Source of the DNA: Euryodendron excelsum
Taxonomy: Eukaryota > Streptophyta > Magnoliopsida > Ericales > Pentaphylacaceae
Reading direction: 5' to 3'
Length of the DNA: 64,000 nt
Assembly (NCBI GenBank): GCA_033060915.1
Contig: CM065379.1
Span: forward strand, 34,635,318-34,699,317
Within the stretch, counting starts at the first letter, position 1. Each line of letters begins with the position of its first letter. The position numbers and the translations under genes are program-made. Below the pieces are notes generated by a model, which worked only from the letters and a program-made list of their open reading frames with translations, ran no database searches and had not been told where the DNA came from. Positions 46,115 through 57,479 of the stretch are shown here, in pieces.

Positions 46115-46799
46115 TCATTTAGAAGTGCTGCCTGCCCTCTGAGAACTATGCGAAGCCCTTGGGGGTGGAAACTTCTCATTAGATTCAACTTCCTGCGCTG
46201 CTACACTGTACAATACTTCACCATTGACAAAAGCGCGCAACCTTGCACTATCTCTATCTAAAAGAAAACATTCTAGCCCAGTTAGCCGCTTGAACCTTTC
46301 AATATCCTCAGGCTTAATGTAAACGATTTCTGGGTCATTGATAAATAAAATGTTTTCAATAGTCTCATATTGAGTTTTGAACCATGAATGGGGATGAAGT
46401 TGGGGAGGAAAGAGCTTAGGCAACTGAGGATAAGCAGCAGCGGGATATTGTGCCGGCATAGAGAGATTCCCATGGAAGAACTGGTGCAACCAAGGTAGTT
46501 TTACTACAACAGATTGATCTGCCTTTCTAAGTACATAGTGATATACCCTCTCTATTTCTACTGTTTTAATGTGGGAACCTGCAAGTTGCTCAGAAGTATA
46601 TGAAGGAAGACCCTCAGCAAATCTTTGCCAAACAGACATTTTGGGGCCTTTCTCCCCTGAGATCAGGCCCAAAAAAGTTACCCATTATGAAGTATAGGAG
46701 GAAATACTGATCATCACTTAGCATCAACCCACTCGATATGCTGTCCGATTCAGATCCCACAGCAATGAGAGACTCTGTAGCCTGAGGTGAGTCATCCAT
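46115..46799 (-). pseudogene. N-terminal coding segment of the IDM2/3-like gene, frameshifted
   Basis: Starts at ATG 46799 (MDDSPQ), after a splice acceptor at 46828-46829. The first frame contains SSGLMLSDDQYFLLYFIMG and GPDLRGERPQ. An extra A in a CCCCAAAATG run (about 46638-46646) shifts the frame, and conserved sequence continues in the next frame: WQRFAEGLPSYTSEQLAGS, VERVYHYVLRKAD-like, LPWLHQFFHG, FPPQLHPHSWFKTQY and IKPEDIERFKRLTGLECFLL. This matches my recollection of the N-terminal region of IDM3-type proteins. It ends at TGA 46115-46117, earlier than relatives. Confidence 0.72.
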
Positions 46800-46827
46800 T
46801 GCAGTTGTTGACAAAGAAAATCAAAGC

Positions 46828-49800
46828 CTGCAAGAAAAAGTAGCAGCTCTAAGGCCTCAAAGTATAACTCGACAAATTCTTAATCTTCAAACTATTTCGC
46901 AGAGAACATCATCAACAAATTAGACAAAATAACTTGCAAGGAGAGGAGGAGGTAAAACCAAGAACAAAGAAAAGAAAAAACAAGCATGTTAGATCGAATG
47001 CATTATCTGGCAAGTGATCACATGCTTGGGAGGAGAAAAATAAAAGAAAACGAATTTGAGGTTATTTATCTCATCATCAGAGAGTGGAGGGGCTGCATTC
47101 CTAATCTACCATCTGTGGAACTTATTTAGAATGCTGTTCAGCCCGAACAGATAATGATGGGGGACATAAAATTTATCAATTATAGTAACATCAGAAACAT
47201 GCATTATTGACTCTTATTTACAGATGAAAATTGTGTTGCACATCTACAAGGTTTGTACAGACTGAAGGAAGACCCTGAATATATCTTTTCAGGTATATCT
47301 TCAAGATTTCTGCAAAAATTGCATACAAGGGACAGCCGTTTATTTCTCGGATTGCCTTGAACCTATGAGGCTTCCTTGTTAATTTGTTAGCAGTTTCAGG
47401 GTGCTCATTTTGTATGTTGAAGAAAGTAGGCCTGCTTTTATGTGACAGTCTATCGTAGCTATGCTATTGCCCTACGGATTTAAGGCCTCCACTAAATCTC
47501 AAATGCGGGTGGCCTATTGCCCTGAAGCTATAGTGCTTCCCATTTTTATTTCAAGTAATTGCATAATCCTTAGTTGTCAAAGACAAGGTGGGGACAACCT
47601 GAGTGAGGATGTGAACAGCCTCATATCAAGGAAAAATATCCGATCAACTACTACTATTATTCTGAATTGTAACAAAACATCAAGCAAAAAAGAAAAGAAA
47701 AACAAACAAACAAAAGCTGAGTGTAAATGTAACAAAACAATACAACCATACATATACAGTTGATATCTTTAAGAACTTCAGTAATTTAATTTTTGAATGA
47801 AGGGGAAGGAAGTCAAACCCTAACCAACCAGTTGGGGAATGTACCCAGATAACAGTCGTGGAACAAATTGTAGTGGTAATAAATACAATGTGCAATTGAA
47901 GGGATAGAACTGTGCAAAATTTCATTAATCTCCAATAGAAGGTAGTTAAATATATTGCAACTTGAGGTTGTATAAGAAGCAATAATAAAGAGTACTGTGC
48001 AGATTTTGTTTCTCAGCTGAAAGTTGATCTTGTTATGGTGAACACCCTATTGGAAAGAGATGAGGGGATTTTGAATCAGAGGTATCTACAGTAAAAGAAA
48101 TAGTCAATGATTTTAGGGCCTTTTTTTTTTTTTTTTTTTGGGGTGGGTGGGTGGGTTAGTTGGCGTGGAAGTCCCTTTGATCCTTTGAGATACTGTTAGT
48201 TTTTAGTCGCTGGAGGTGAGAGTCCATTAAACTTGTAAAGCAAAGAGAAAAGGCTACTTGTGCCGTTGGTCCACCCTATTTGGGATATTACTAGGGGTGG
48301 ACTGGGTGGAGACCACCTTATTTGTTCTTTCATTTTAGAGTATGGAAAGGCAGAACAGGAAAAGCAAGGCGATGCATCAATCTAATTCTTCCCTAGATAA
48401 AGAAATTAGAAGCATATGCAGAATTGAAGAAAGCGTGGAAGCAGGGAAAAGCTTCTTCAGACATCAAAAGCTTTGACTGCTTAGGTAGCATCCAAAAAGT
48501 ATTGCAGAACTTATGTACATTGAATCTACATTATCTGTCAAAATAATATGACTTTCACTAAAGAACTAAATATTGGTGAAAAACATCTAACATAATAAAA
48601 AGAAGAAATAATAAATTTTTGCATCACTACTAGCTAGATCATCTTTTTCGATTTTTAAAACCGAGCAACAAAAAAGAAAAGAAATTGATCTTCCATTTTC
48701 TATTTAGTTTATGCCAAAGAAAATGCCTTATCTAGGGCTGCTCTTGTTAGCCTGGGGTGCTATGAAGGGTAGAGAGTTATAAACTGAAATTTAAGCATTA
48801 ATTGTTCAAAATGGCTGCCCTGATACTCGAAGCATTCTTGCACTTGACAACTTGAGTTTTTGCCACTGCACTGCACATAGGAATGGCACCTTAAATCTCA
48901 TGCTAAAATTTGCAAAAGACAATACCTTTTAATCTTTACAAATTCAATATTTTTGAAGCATCACATAGATATGCAAATTTGAGAAACTTGCTAACTTAAC
49001 TTGTCACAAGTTGGCAAGAGGATATATCACATAATTCACAAGTCTTTGACAAGAGAATTATGGTTGTCACAGGGTTTCGACAGGGAAGAGACATACATTG
49101 GTATTCTGGGAATTGACAACATTGACAGAACGGGGAAGGGGTACGAAAAAACTTCTTTAGTTTTAGGTATAGGCTAGCTATACTAAAATAGTCGGCCTGA
49201 AGCACAGTTTCGAAGCAGACACCTAATTACCACGGGATATTTTGTAACTGATGTATGAAATGATCTTCCAATCCTCTTTCCTAGAAATACCTAGCTCATA
49301 ATTTCCGGAAAATGAATAGAGATTTCAAATTTTTTTAAAATTTTATAAGTTGTAATGAATATCAAAATGTTAAAAATGAGTAATAAAAGAAGGTTCATAG
49401 AGATCAATTTAAACGTACAAACTCACATACGTACAAAAGAATAATTACATACCTGAAAAATATCATTCCACCATGGCACAAGAAGACAACACCAAACCAA
49501 ATGATAGAATCAGAGGACAACGTGCAGAGACTGTTCACAAGAATATTTGAACAAGGTGGAAACTGCTGCTGGAAGTTGGATGCTGTCTGCAATGGTCTAC
49601 ACATCCTGTCATATGTAAGCTTTGCACAAAAATGGAAAATCCAAAATGAATGTCATAGTCAGGCAAACATAAAATTAAAGTTTTCATCCATAAAAAAATG
49701 GAACCAATTCCAATCTTTCTCACCAGTTTGGTCTACTATCTTGTGAATGATGATAATCATGTTAACTTCTGTCGAGCCCATCACTTTTTTGAATCAGGGC

Positions 49801-50989
49801 ACCCACAAGACATTTATTAGTCCATGAGTTTAAAGATCATTGATTGATCAAGGCAGGCAATAAAACAAACTTAAGTTTTAACGAAGATGGAAATCCAACA
49901 TGAATGGAACACCATGTCAGTTATCCATGATTTACCATTTTCAATTTTGATGGATTTTTTGTGAATAGTTGCCTGAATTCATATGTAAGCAGGCAGCCGA
50001 AATTGAATTCTAGTAAAATATTGCATGGAAATACTCGAGGATGATATACAAAATCAGTCATATTTATGGAAGAGCTCTTTTTTTTTTTTTTTTTCCTTAT
50101 AAATTTTCTACATAATTTGACAATAATAGACAAATTTGGTAACAAAATTAATGAAAATTTGAAAAAATAAACGTTCTCAAATCTTAACCCCTTAAGTTTG
50201 TTCTATTATGGACAGAGTCAAATTTCAGGAATTATGAGAATTTGATGATTCAGACGAAATCGGATACAGGGTTAAACATGATTTATGAACCATATTGCAG
50301 TTCTGGGTGGAAGCATACTTCACAAAAGGCAAATAACAACATGAAACAAGCATGCATTATTGAAACTTTGCTCAATTTGCCCCATCAAGCTTCAAAGAAT
50401 TTAATTTTTACCTACACTTCTTAAAATGTTTCTCAATTTACCCCTCTAAAAACTTATAAATGCCTTATTTAAATAGTTATTTTGCATTAAAGGTCCCATT
50501 ATATTTTATATATATAAACTTACACATATTAGACATATATATATATATATATATAGAAGTCTAAGTGCCCTATTGTTGATTACCCCTCCAGGTAACAGCA
50601 CATCTTAGTAAGGAAACATGCAAGTGCAGATACACCACCTTGATCACCAAATAAAACATAAATTAGGACATTAATTGAAATCCTACAAAAACCCTTGATG
50701 TGATAATCAAATGGAAAAGAAAGTCATACAAACATTAGTGCATTCTATCACAAGCAGAATGGGCATCTTATTAATCCTCTACCAAACACAGTGTAGTGCT
50801 TAACTTTCAATGTGGCATCCAAACAACCCGATAACAGTAAACGCAAAAGTCTCTATGAGTCCAAAAAAAAAAAAAAAATTGCAGAATCAGAAGACCTTGA
50901 TCACGTGCAACATTTGTTCAATGCATGCACTACTTGCGGGTTTTCAGAGAGAGAGAGAGAGAGAGCCCATTCTGTCCTGCGATCAGTCT
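46828..50989 (-). other. Probable leader intron of the IDM2/3-like gene, non-coding
   Basis: No protein-like frame or TE ends. Content: a T18 run followed by a G-quadruplex motif at 48140-48155, (AT)n near 50533-50554, poly-T at about 50078-50094, and otherwise AT-rich DNA. The acceptor at its lower end is clear; the donor is not. Confidence 0.4.
48140..48155 (+). other. G-quadruplex motif GGGGTGGGTGGGTGGG
   Basis: Four G-runs separated by single T loops, the loop arrangement that forms very stable parallel quadruplexes. It follows a long T run at 48121-48139. It would form on the non-template strand relative to plus transcription; for the minus-strand gene it is the template strand. Confidence 0.7.
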
Positions 50990-51190
50990 TAGAGAGAGAT
51001 ATAGCAAAAATCCCTAGAATTAATTAGATATAGGAAGAAAGAGAGGAGCTCATCAGTGAAAAGGAGGAGGTTTCTGAGAGTTCAGCTGTCAACAATTGGG
51101 GTTTGTGGTGTTGCGCTAATAACAAAGGACGGCTAAAGAACGGAACGGGAATTTGAGAGAGAGAGAGAGGGAGAGCAATGAACTCTTTCA
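50990..51190 (-). promoter_or_regulatory. Candidate leader/promoter region of the IDM2/3-like gene
   Basis: The minus strand is CT-rich (CTCTCTCTCTC tracts at 51155-51175 and 50948-50966) with leader-like sequence between, as in many plant 5'UTRs. It is the only such stretch upstream of the acceptor at 46828. No splice donor or TATA box could be fixed. Confidence 0.3.
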
Positions 51191-51499
51191 GTCACCATGC
51201 ATTGAGGCCACGGGCAACTGGGTTTTTGTCATTAAATAATTTTGTGTTGCCACTCCGTTGCTTGGATTCGAGTCCGCATAGATTAGTGTGGATAGGGTGA
51301 CTAAATATGCTCATATAGTACTTAATATTTGGTGAGATCTAAACTTCGACCGAAGGTGCAGAATGATTTCCTAACGCATATGTGCAATGCATACCCCTTT
51401 TTGTGCTAAAATATATATATATATATATATTACGTTGCTGACCTCAGAATTTGGGCAAGGGCCACCACAGCCCAAATCTTCAGAGTTCTTTTTAATTGT

Positions 51500-51507
51500 A
51501 AGGTAAA
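51500..51507. repeat. Target-site duplication AAGGTAAA, left copy
   Basis: Identical to 52360-52367. Confidence 0.9.
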
Positions 51508-52359
51508 TAGGGATGTCAATTGGATCCGCTCGGCTTGACTTGAGCTGTGACCCATTGAGCTTGGGACCGGCTTTGCTAGCTCCTACCAAGCCTAAGCCAT
51601 GGCCTTAGAGGGGGGCTTGAGCTTCAAGCTTTCATAGATTTTTTGAGTGGGTCTTTGGGCTTGGTCTCTTTGGTTTAGTTTTTTTTTTTTTTAGCATTAT
51701 GTTTTTAAAACTAATAAATTTAGTTATAATAAATTATACTCTATAATTTTATGAATTAAAAATTTATTTGTAAGCTTATATATATTTAATTTTTTTAAAC
51801 TTATGTAAAAAACTTTACACTTACATTTATTATATATAATTAATAAGAATTACTAAGATAAATTATTTATATAATTATATTTATAAAATTAATGAACGTG
51901 CTTAAGAAAAATGAATTTGAAAAGGGCGGGGTCATGGGTGAGGGTGAGGAGTATTTAAAAAAAATTCAAATTGAATTTTAAAGAGAAAGAACCGTTTGTT
52001 TTGGGTGGGAGGGGGGTTCACGGGCTCACGGCCGGGCTTAGACTCCAGCTCTCGAATTGGGCTTGGGCCAAGCACAGACTACCAGAAAAGGGGCCCAAGC
52101 CCGCCCATAAGGTACTCAAGCTTGGGCCGAGCTAGGCCCAGGTCAAGCTCGAGCTAGCCAGGGGGGTGGGGTGAGGTTTACGAGCTCACTATCGAACTTG
52201 GGCTCAGGCTCTCGAGTAGAGCTTGGGCCGGGCTCGGACTACTTGAAGGGGGGCCAAAGCCCACCCATAAGATGCTCAGGCTTGGGCCGGGTTAGGCCCA
52301 GGTTAGGCTTAGGCCGTGCTCGGGTGGCTAATAGGCCTTGGGCCGGATTTACATCCCTA
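51508..52359. mobile_element. Non-autonomous hAT element, 852 bp
   Basis: Termini TAGGGATGTCAAT (left) and, reverse-complemented, TAGGGATGTAAAT (right), with the perfect 8-bp duplication AAGGTAAA outside. The interior has an AT-rich core (51680-51960) and a GC-rich right half with GGCTTGGGCC/GAGCTCG motifs. The right half is a tandem duplication of about 165 bp (around 52018-52165 and 52179-52335). No transposase. The terminal style (TAGGG, AGCTCGGCTTG subterminal repeats) resembles the 4.2-kb hAT at 12620-16818, but the TIR sequence differs. Confidence 0.9.
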
Positions 52360-52367
52360 AAGGTAAA
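52360..52367. repeat. Target-site duplication AAGGTAAA, right copy
   Basis: Perfect match to 51500-51507 directly outside the right terminus. Confidence 0.9.
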
Positions 52368-53007
52368 CAATCATTTAGTCCCTCCTGTTGGGGACTACGG
52401 AATTTCCCACGATCCAACTATGGTATATACGCATAACACCAAAAAAAATTAATAGAAACTGATCTTCATGATTAGAATTCAACTATGGTATGAATTTCAA
52501 AATTTTTTTTGCTTTGATCTCGAACAGCACGCAACAGCAACAAGCACGAATCAATTACTCGAACTCAACCTTTGAACTTTTGCTATATCCCTCATATACG
52601 CCTTACTCCAGAGAGAGTGGCTCACAATTGCTAGGGTTTCTCTTCCTCACAAAAACATGTATCTCTCCATTATGAGCAAGTGTAACTCTAACTGTTCTTA
52701 AGGTACATATATATAAAGGGTACAGCAAGGATCATATGATTAATATGATTAGGGCTTCCTATGCAAATAAGGATTCCTAATTCAACTAGGATTAATTTCT
52801 ATTTACGTAAATTATAATTTATACCACTAATGAATTATAATTACATTCCCTATCATACTAAGAATTATATTTTGAGTTCCACAATATTAAATACTTATTT
52901 ATCTCCCCACGTTAAGATCACAAATACCTGTTTATTAAATTAAATTACTGACAGTTAAATTTAATTGACTTATTTAATTCCTTAAGACATTCTACTTAAC
53001 TTATTTG
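52368..53007. other. Intergenic DNA, nothing recognised
   Basis: AT-rich; the short open frame at 52490-52675 has no family features. Confidence 0.4.
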
Positions 53008-54112
53008 GGTCTGTTTGGCGCAGCTTCTTGTGGTGAAAGTCCTTTGTGACGAAGGACTTTTTAGGGAGGATTTCATAAAAATAACTTTTAAGAGAAGATA
53101 GATATTTGGTGAATGTTTATTTTATAAGTTCTTTAAAGTTCAAAAGTATCTTAACCATGAAAATGTAAGTTTGGTGAAAACATTCTAAAAGTGACAAATT
53201 GCTCTGAAGTGACAATTTTGTCCATTAGCATCATCATTCACTTGAGACTCATTTTTCTTGTAAAATTTAGTTTTAAAAAAGAATAATTGCAAAGAAATTG
53301 AAAGCAAAAAGTAACAATATGGAAATTTGACTCATAAAAAATATACTAGTTATACAATTAAAATAATATATTCTTAATAAAATATGATTTATTGTAGTAG
53401 GCAATTTGAAGTAGATTAGGATTTGATAAGAGTCAATGTTCGTTGGGTTGAGTCCCGTTAGACCTTGAGATGGTGTGTGGCGACTTGGTTTTCCAAATGG
53501 GCCTTTGTGTTCAGAAGTTTTTTAATATCAACTGATTGTATATAGTCATTGATGTTCATCTAAAAAGAAAATAAGTTTTTCTTAGACTGTGTTTGAAACT
53601 TAGATTTATCAATAAAAAAGTGAATTAAATAGAAAAGGTGAGACAAAAGAGAACAAAATGAAAAATAATTTTTGTTTTATTTCTCCTTACTTTTCCCTTA
53701 TTTTTTCTCCATCAGTAAATTCTTGATTTAAACACAGCCTTAGATTCACATAACTTTGTTGCTTCTCGAACGATTGCGGAAGTGATACTTGCAGAGACGT
53801 CCTCAAAATGTTTGTAGTTTTGTATTTAATGGTTAGGGTTCGTAAATATCATGAATTGAAAGGATATTGTGGACTTTTGGTTACAAAAATTAAGGAGGGT
53901 ATTGGAAATTAAAAACATTCACTTAAGTGGAATACAACATCGCGACAAGCCAATTTTGAATCTGTTCGAAAAGCCACCTCGGGTAGCTTCTCACAAATGG
54001 ACTTTTGGAGCTTAACTTTTAGTGGAAGGACTTCTAGTAAATTTTACCAAACAAGAAAATAAATTTCAAAAACACTTCTAGAGCCAGGAAGGACTTTGAG
54101 AAGCCCCACCAA
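53008..54112. mobile_element. MITE-like element with imperfect inverted ends
   Basis: The left end TGTTTGGCGCAGCTTCTTG...AAAGTCCTT (53012-53046) and the reverse complement of the right end TTTGGTGGGGCTTCTCAAAG...TCCTT (54080-54112) form an imperfect terminal inverted repeat of about 35 bp. The right end also has an internal CTTCTAG/ACTTTT echo. The interior is AT-rich and non-coding. Target-site duplication not identified, so the superfamily is open. Confidence 0.45.
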
Positions 54113-55047
54113 ATGCTATCTTGATATGTCAGATTCATAATTCATCTGCAGGGTTTGACATAATCAAAACTTATAAGTTTCTTCAAAGGAGAATCATCAA
54201 TCCCTATACAGGGACGTGAATTTCATCAATAATTAATATTCACCACACACGTAACATTATTGTCCAATCTACTGAGTTTATTGACCCACAAAGAATCTCA
54301 CTTTTCTGTGAATCAAAACAATATACATCAAATGCGCGTGTCTATTTATTATATTAGGATTAAGAGTATAAGTACTTATAATAATCATGAGGTATTAATT
54401 ATTTTATATAATCGGTATAAAAACAATTAGCTCAACACGATCCTGTTCAAAACACACAAAGTGTATTAGTGTAAGAAGTTGGAACTATACCGTTCCCCAT
54501 AATTAAGATAGACATATTAAAACTTTGTGCTATAGTCTTACTAATGGTGTATCTAATTTCATATTAGATTGTGAACGATAAGGTTATATTCCATAAGAAC
54601 CGGTGATTTGATCTTCCGTGTGTAAGTCATACTCTACACACTAAATCATCTACTATATAAAATAAGAGACATACATACATAATCATTAAATAAATAATGC
54701 AAGACAAACATTGCTTACATAGATTCTCATTAAAATAGAATAACTAATTTATTAATAAATACTAAAGCCATTACACAAAGTATGTCTTTTAGTATAAATC
54801 CCTAACACCTTCAACTTTGCTTTAGATTTTAATGTCATCCCTAAACTTTGATTTCTTTTATTGAAGTCTCTAACTTTTAAAATGAAGTCTACGTGGTCTA
54901 ATTTTTTAAAATAAGAAAGAAAATTAAATATTAATCATACTTTGGCCTACTAAACTATAACATACTATTACTTTGCCCCCATTCAACTAAAAATAGTTAT
55001 ATTTTCACTATAATAAAATTTAAAATTAAGAATTTGTTTGATAAATT
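54113..55047. other. AT-rich intergenic DNA
   Basis: No gene, repeat ends or regulatory motif that I can support. Confidence 0.4.
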
Positions 55048-55173
55048 TTTTTTTTTTTGTTCATCAGAAAGGATTACAAAGAGGGCCGAAGTTGAAAAGG
55101 GAATACGGGGGAGGCGGGTTTGAACTCTTGACCTCTCAAAGGGAGGCAGAAACTCAGGCCAACTTAGCTAGCC
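55048..55173 (-). mobile_element. tRNA-derived SINE
   Basis: The minus strand has a perfect pol III A box TAGCTAAGTTGG (55159-55170) and a B box AGTTCAAACCC (55116-55126) at normal spacing. A short body follows and the element ends in an A-rich tail (T run at 55048-55060 on the plus strand). No internal terminator and no clear target-site duplication, so it is probably old. Confidence 0.75.
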
Positions 55174-56554
55174 TTCTAAAACAAAGAGGAAAAATAATTT
55201 CATTGTTATGAATTGTTATAAATCATCTCAAAATACCGAAAGAAATGGTCAAAATAATCTATAAAATCTTGTTTTTGTGGACCACCAATTATTATTCTCG
55301 ATAATATCAAGGAGATTTTTAAAACTATGCATTTGTTAACCAGGGATAACTTTTTTTTTATTTATATTATATCCAATCAGTAACACAAGTGTTCAATTTT
55401 TTTTTGTCAATAGTTTAATATAAACTTAAATTCTCATTTTTATTTTCGCAAGAATCAACCTCAGCACAGCTCATTATAAATAAGAAGTGTGGAGAGAGGT
55501 TATTAAATTAATACAGACCCATCTCTTTAGAGTTAAAATATAATGACTTTTAGTTCAGTGGGTAAAGTGAAACTAAATCATAATTGAGAGGGGTCAAAAA
55601 ATAATAAAAAAAAGTTAGATTTCATATGATATAATGGAGTTAGATTTCCTCAATTGGACTACATTAACGGAATTATAAAAGGTATCAAGAGCTAAAAAAA
55701 AATAAATAAAAGATGGAGGACAATTGAAAATTTAAGTAAAGTTTAAATGCCAAAATAATAGTTTCTACAATCCACAATGTGGTTTTATTGACAAATTCAA
55801 TTGAGAAAAAGGAAACTAAGAAGGTGCTTGCTTGGGGCCATCCCCGATTCTTTGGCTCAGTAATTACTTGGTTTGTATGGGACATGGAGTTATGCAAATC
55901 TTGAGATTAATTATGATTCATACAAGCTGACTCGAACAGTTGATTATCAACCAAAAAAAAAAAAAAAAAAAAAGGAAGAAGAAGAAGGTGCTTACTAACT
56001 AGCCCATGGACCACATTGGATATTTACTTATAGCACTGTTCTGGAACTGTTAGATTTTTGAATTCTCAAAAGAGGAAAGCTGGCGTTAAACATGTTTGAG
56101 AGACACTCGCCCGCCTAACACTATCACATCAACTGGGACCCATTAAAAGAGGTGGGGTCTAGCTCAGCTGAATTGACAATGTCAGGCACTCAAGTGCCCC
56201 ATCAGGCGCTTGACGCTAACATTTCACTTCTCAAAATGACATTGACAGAAAGCATGAATTGACAGAGTAAGATTATCGCTTTTAGTTTCACATTCAATCT
56301 TTGGAGTTTCTATCTCATGGATTTAATTCACAGTAGTATTCTCCTTAATTTTGTAAGTCTGCTATATGGGATTATGTATAAATCACTTTGTCCTGTGATG
56401 AATTCAGTCCCAATTGCTAAAACCAGTTCCATCCTCACATTATTACGGATAATTGAGCATACTGAATATTTTTCTTGTTAATTAATACCTCTCCTTGTCA
56501 GTCCCAATCAAACTAGATAATTCTACAAGGATTTGAGAAAAATCTTAAATTAAA
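55174..56554. other. Intergenic DNA
   Basis: No gene. An A21 run followed by GGAAGAAGAAGAAGG at 55951-55990 may be a retroposon tail. The remainder is AT-rich. Confidence 0.4.
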
Positions 56555-56840
56555 ATTTTTTTTTGAAAATGTCGGTGTATTATTTTAATCAAGTTAGTCT
56601 AACTCTATCTGGAATGCTACCACTCCAAAACAACTTGCTAATATTACCATTTAGTTTAAAAATCTGGGTTTTTTTTATCTCACCTTGACAATGCTTTTCA
56701 AAACTATATAATATTTTATTCCTGTATAGATGAAATTGCATAGAATTTTGACATTTCGGGTGTTAACACGAGTCAAAATTGATATCGGAGCAATCTTTTC
56801 CTAGTAACTGTCGATTTATGCAATGTTTGCCCCTAAGTTA
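56555..56840 (+). repeat. Local duplication, copy 1
   Basis: Shares ordered blocks with 57480-57740: GTGTATTATTTT, ATCTCACCTTG, AATGCTTTTCAAA, GATGAAATTGCATAGAATTT, GAGTCAAAAT, GCAATC and ATGTTTGCCC. Diverged by substitutions and indels; no coding content. Confidence 0.7.
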
Positions 56841-57479
56841 CACAATTCACCGAACGGATGAACTGCACTTTAATTCTTGAACTAGCGAATTGGGAGCACT
56901 ACCCCGTCAAAACCCCGAATTCTAATTTGGACCACTAGTTGGTTGTCACATACATTATTATGGTATTAAAACACATAATAACACATCTTTTATTAAAATT
57001 TTACATAAAAACTTTTATAATTAAATAAAGAAATGGCTACTTTATTTTTTATTTATTTTAAATACCATAAATTTAGGTATTTTTGAAGAAATTGATGCAC
57101 ACAAAAAATTAAGAATATTTAAAAAAATATGTATTTTGTCTATGTGTTTGTTTTTAAATTCATTATTAAGTTTGTATAGTCACGCTCGGGACATTTTCAC
57201 AAATGACGCTCTTTGCTGCACCAGCACTTGCTCTGCACTTGCACCCGCACCTGCATTGGGAATCGATAACTTAGGTTCACCCTTTTTGTCTTTTTTAATC
57301 AAACTAAAAGATCGTACCTAGTGCACAAGACTCCGCTCAAAGTAAGATCTCTCGTATAGACAACCTTACTATTTATGCCATAGCGATGGGGCGGATAGCA
57401 GTTGTTATGGCACCACGTAACAACCTGTTCAGTCTCAATAAAACTATAACTAGTCTAAAAAAATCTGAGACACAAACGA

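Larger units (their letters stand above)
27003..46799 (-). pseudogene. IDM2/IDM3-like alpha-crystallin-domain gene with an 18.5-kb intron, probably disrupted
   Basis: In Arabidopsis IDM2 (ROS5) and IDM3 are alpha-crystallin-domain (HSP20-like) nuclear proteins. They work with the histone acetyltransferase IDM1 and MBD7 to promote active DNA demethylation and prevent silencing. Three minus-strand segments belong together: 46799-46115 (N-terminal conserved region), 45946-45778 (start of the alpha-crystallin domain) and 27253-27003 (rest of the domain and stop). The last junction is exact: donor GATA|GTAAGT at 45778/45777 and acceptor CTGCAG|GAG at 27254/27253 join in phase to read [19 protein letters not shown]. 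The 27254-45777 intron holds the nested retrotransposon stack. Lesions seen: a one-base frameshift near 46640 and three in-frame stops between 46117 and 45980. It may be a pseudogene, or carry assembly errors, or use unrecognised splicing. A splice acceptor (CTTGCAG, exon from 46827) precedes the ATG at 46799, so a leader exon lies upstream. Confidence 0.72.

Noticed and set aside
51255..51290. tRNA-like B box GGATTCGAGTCC
   Set aside because: No A box at the right spacing and no cloverleaf arms, so neither a tRNA gene nor a definable SINE.
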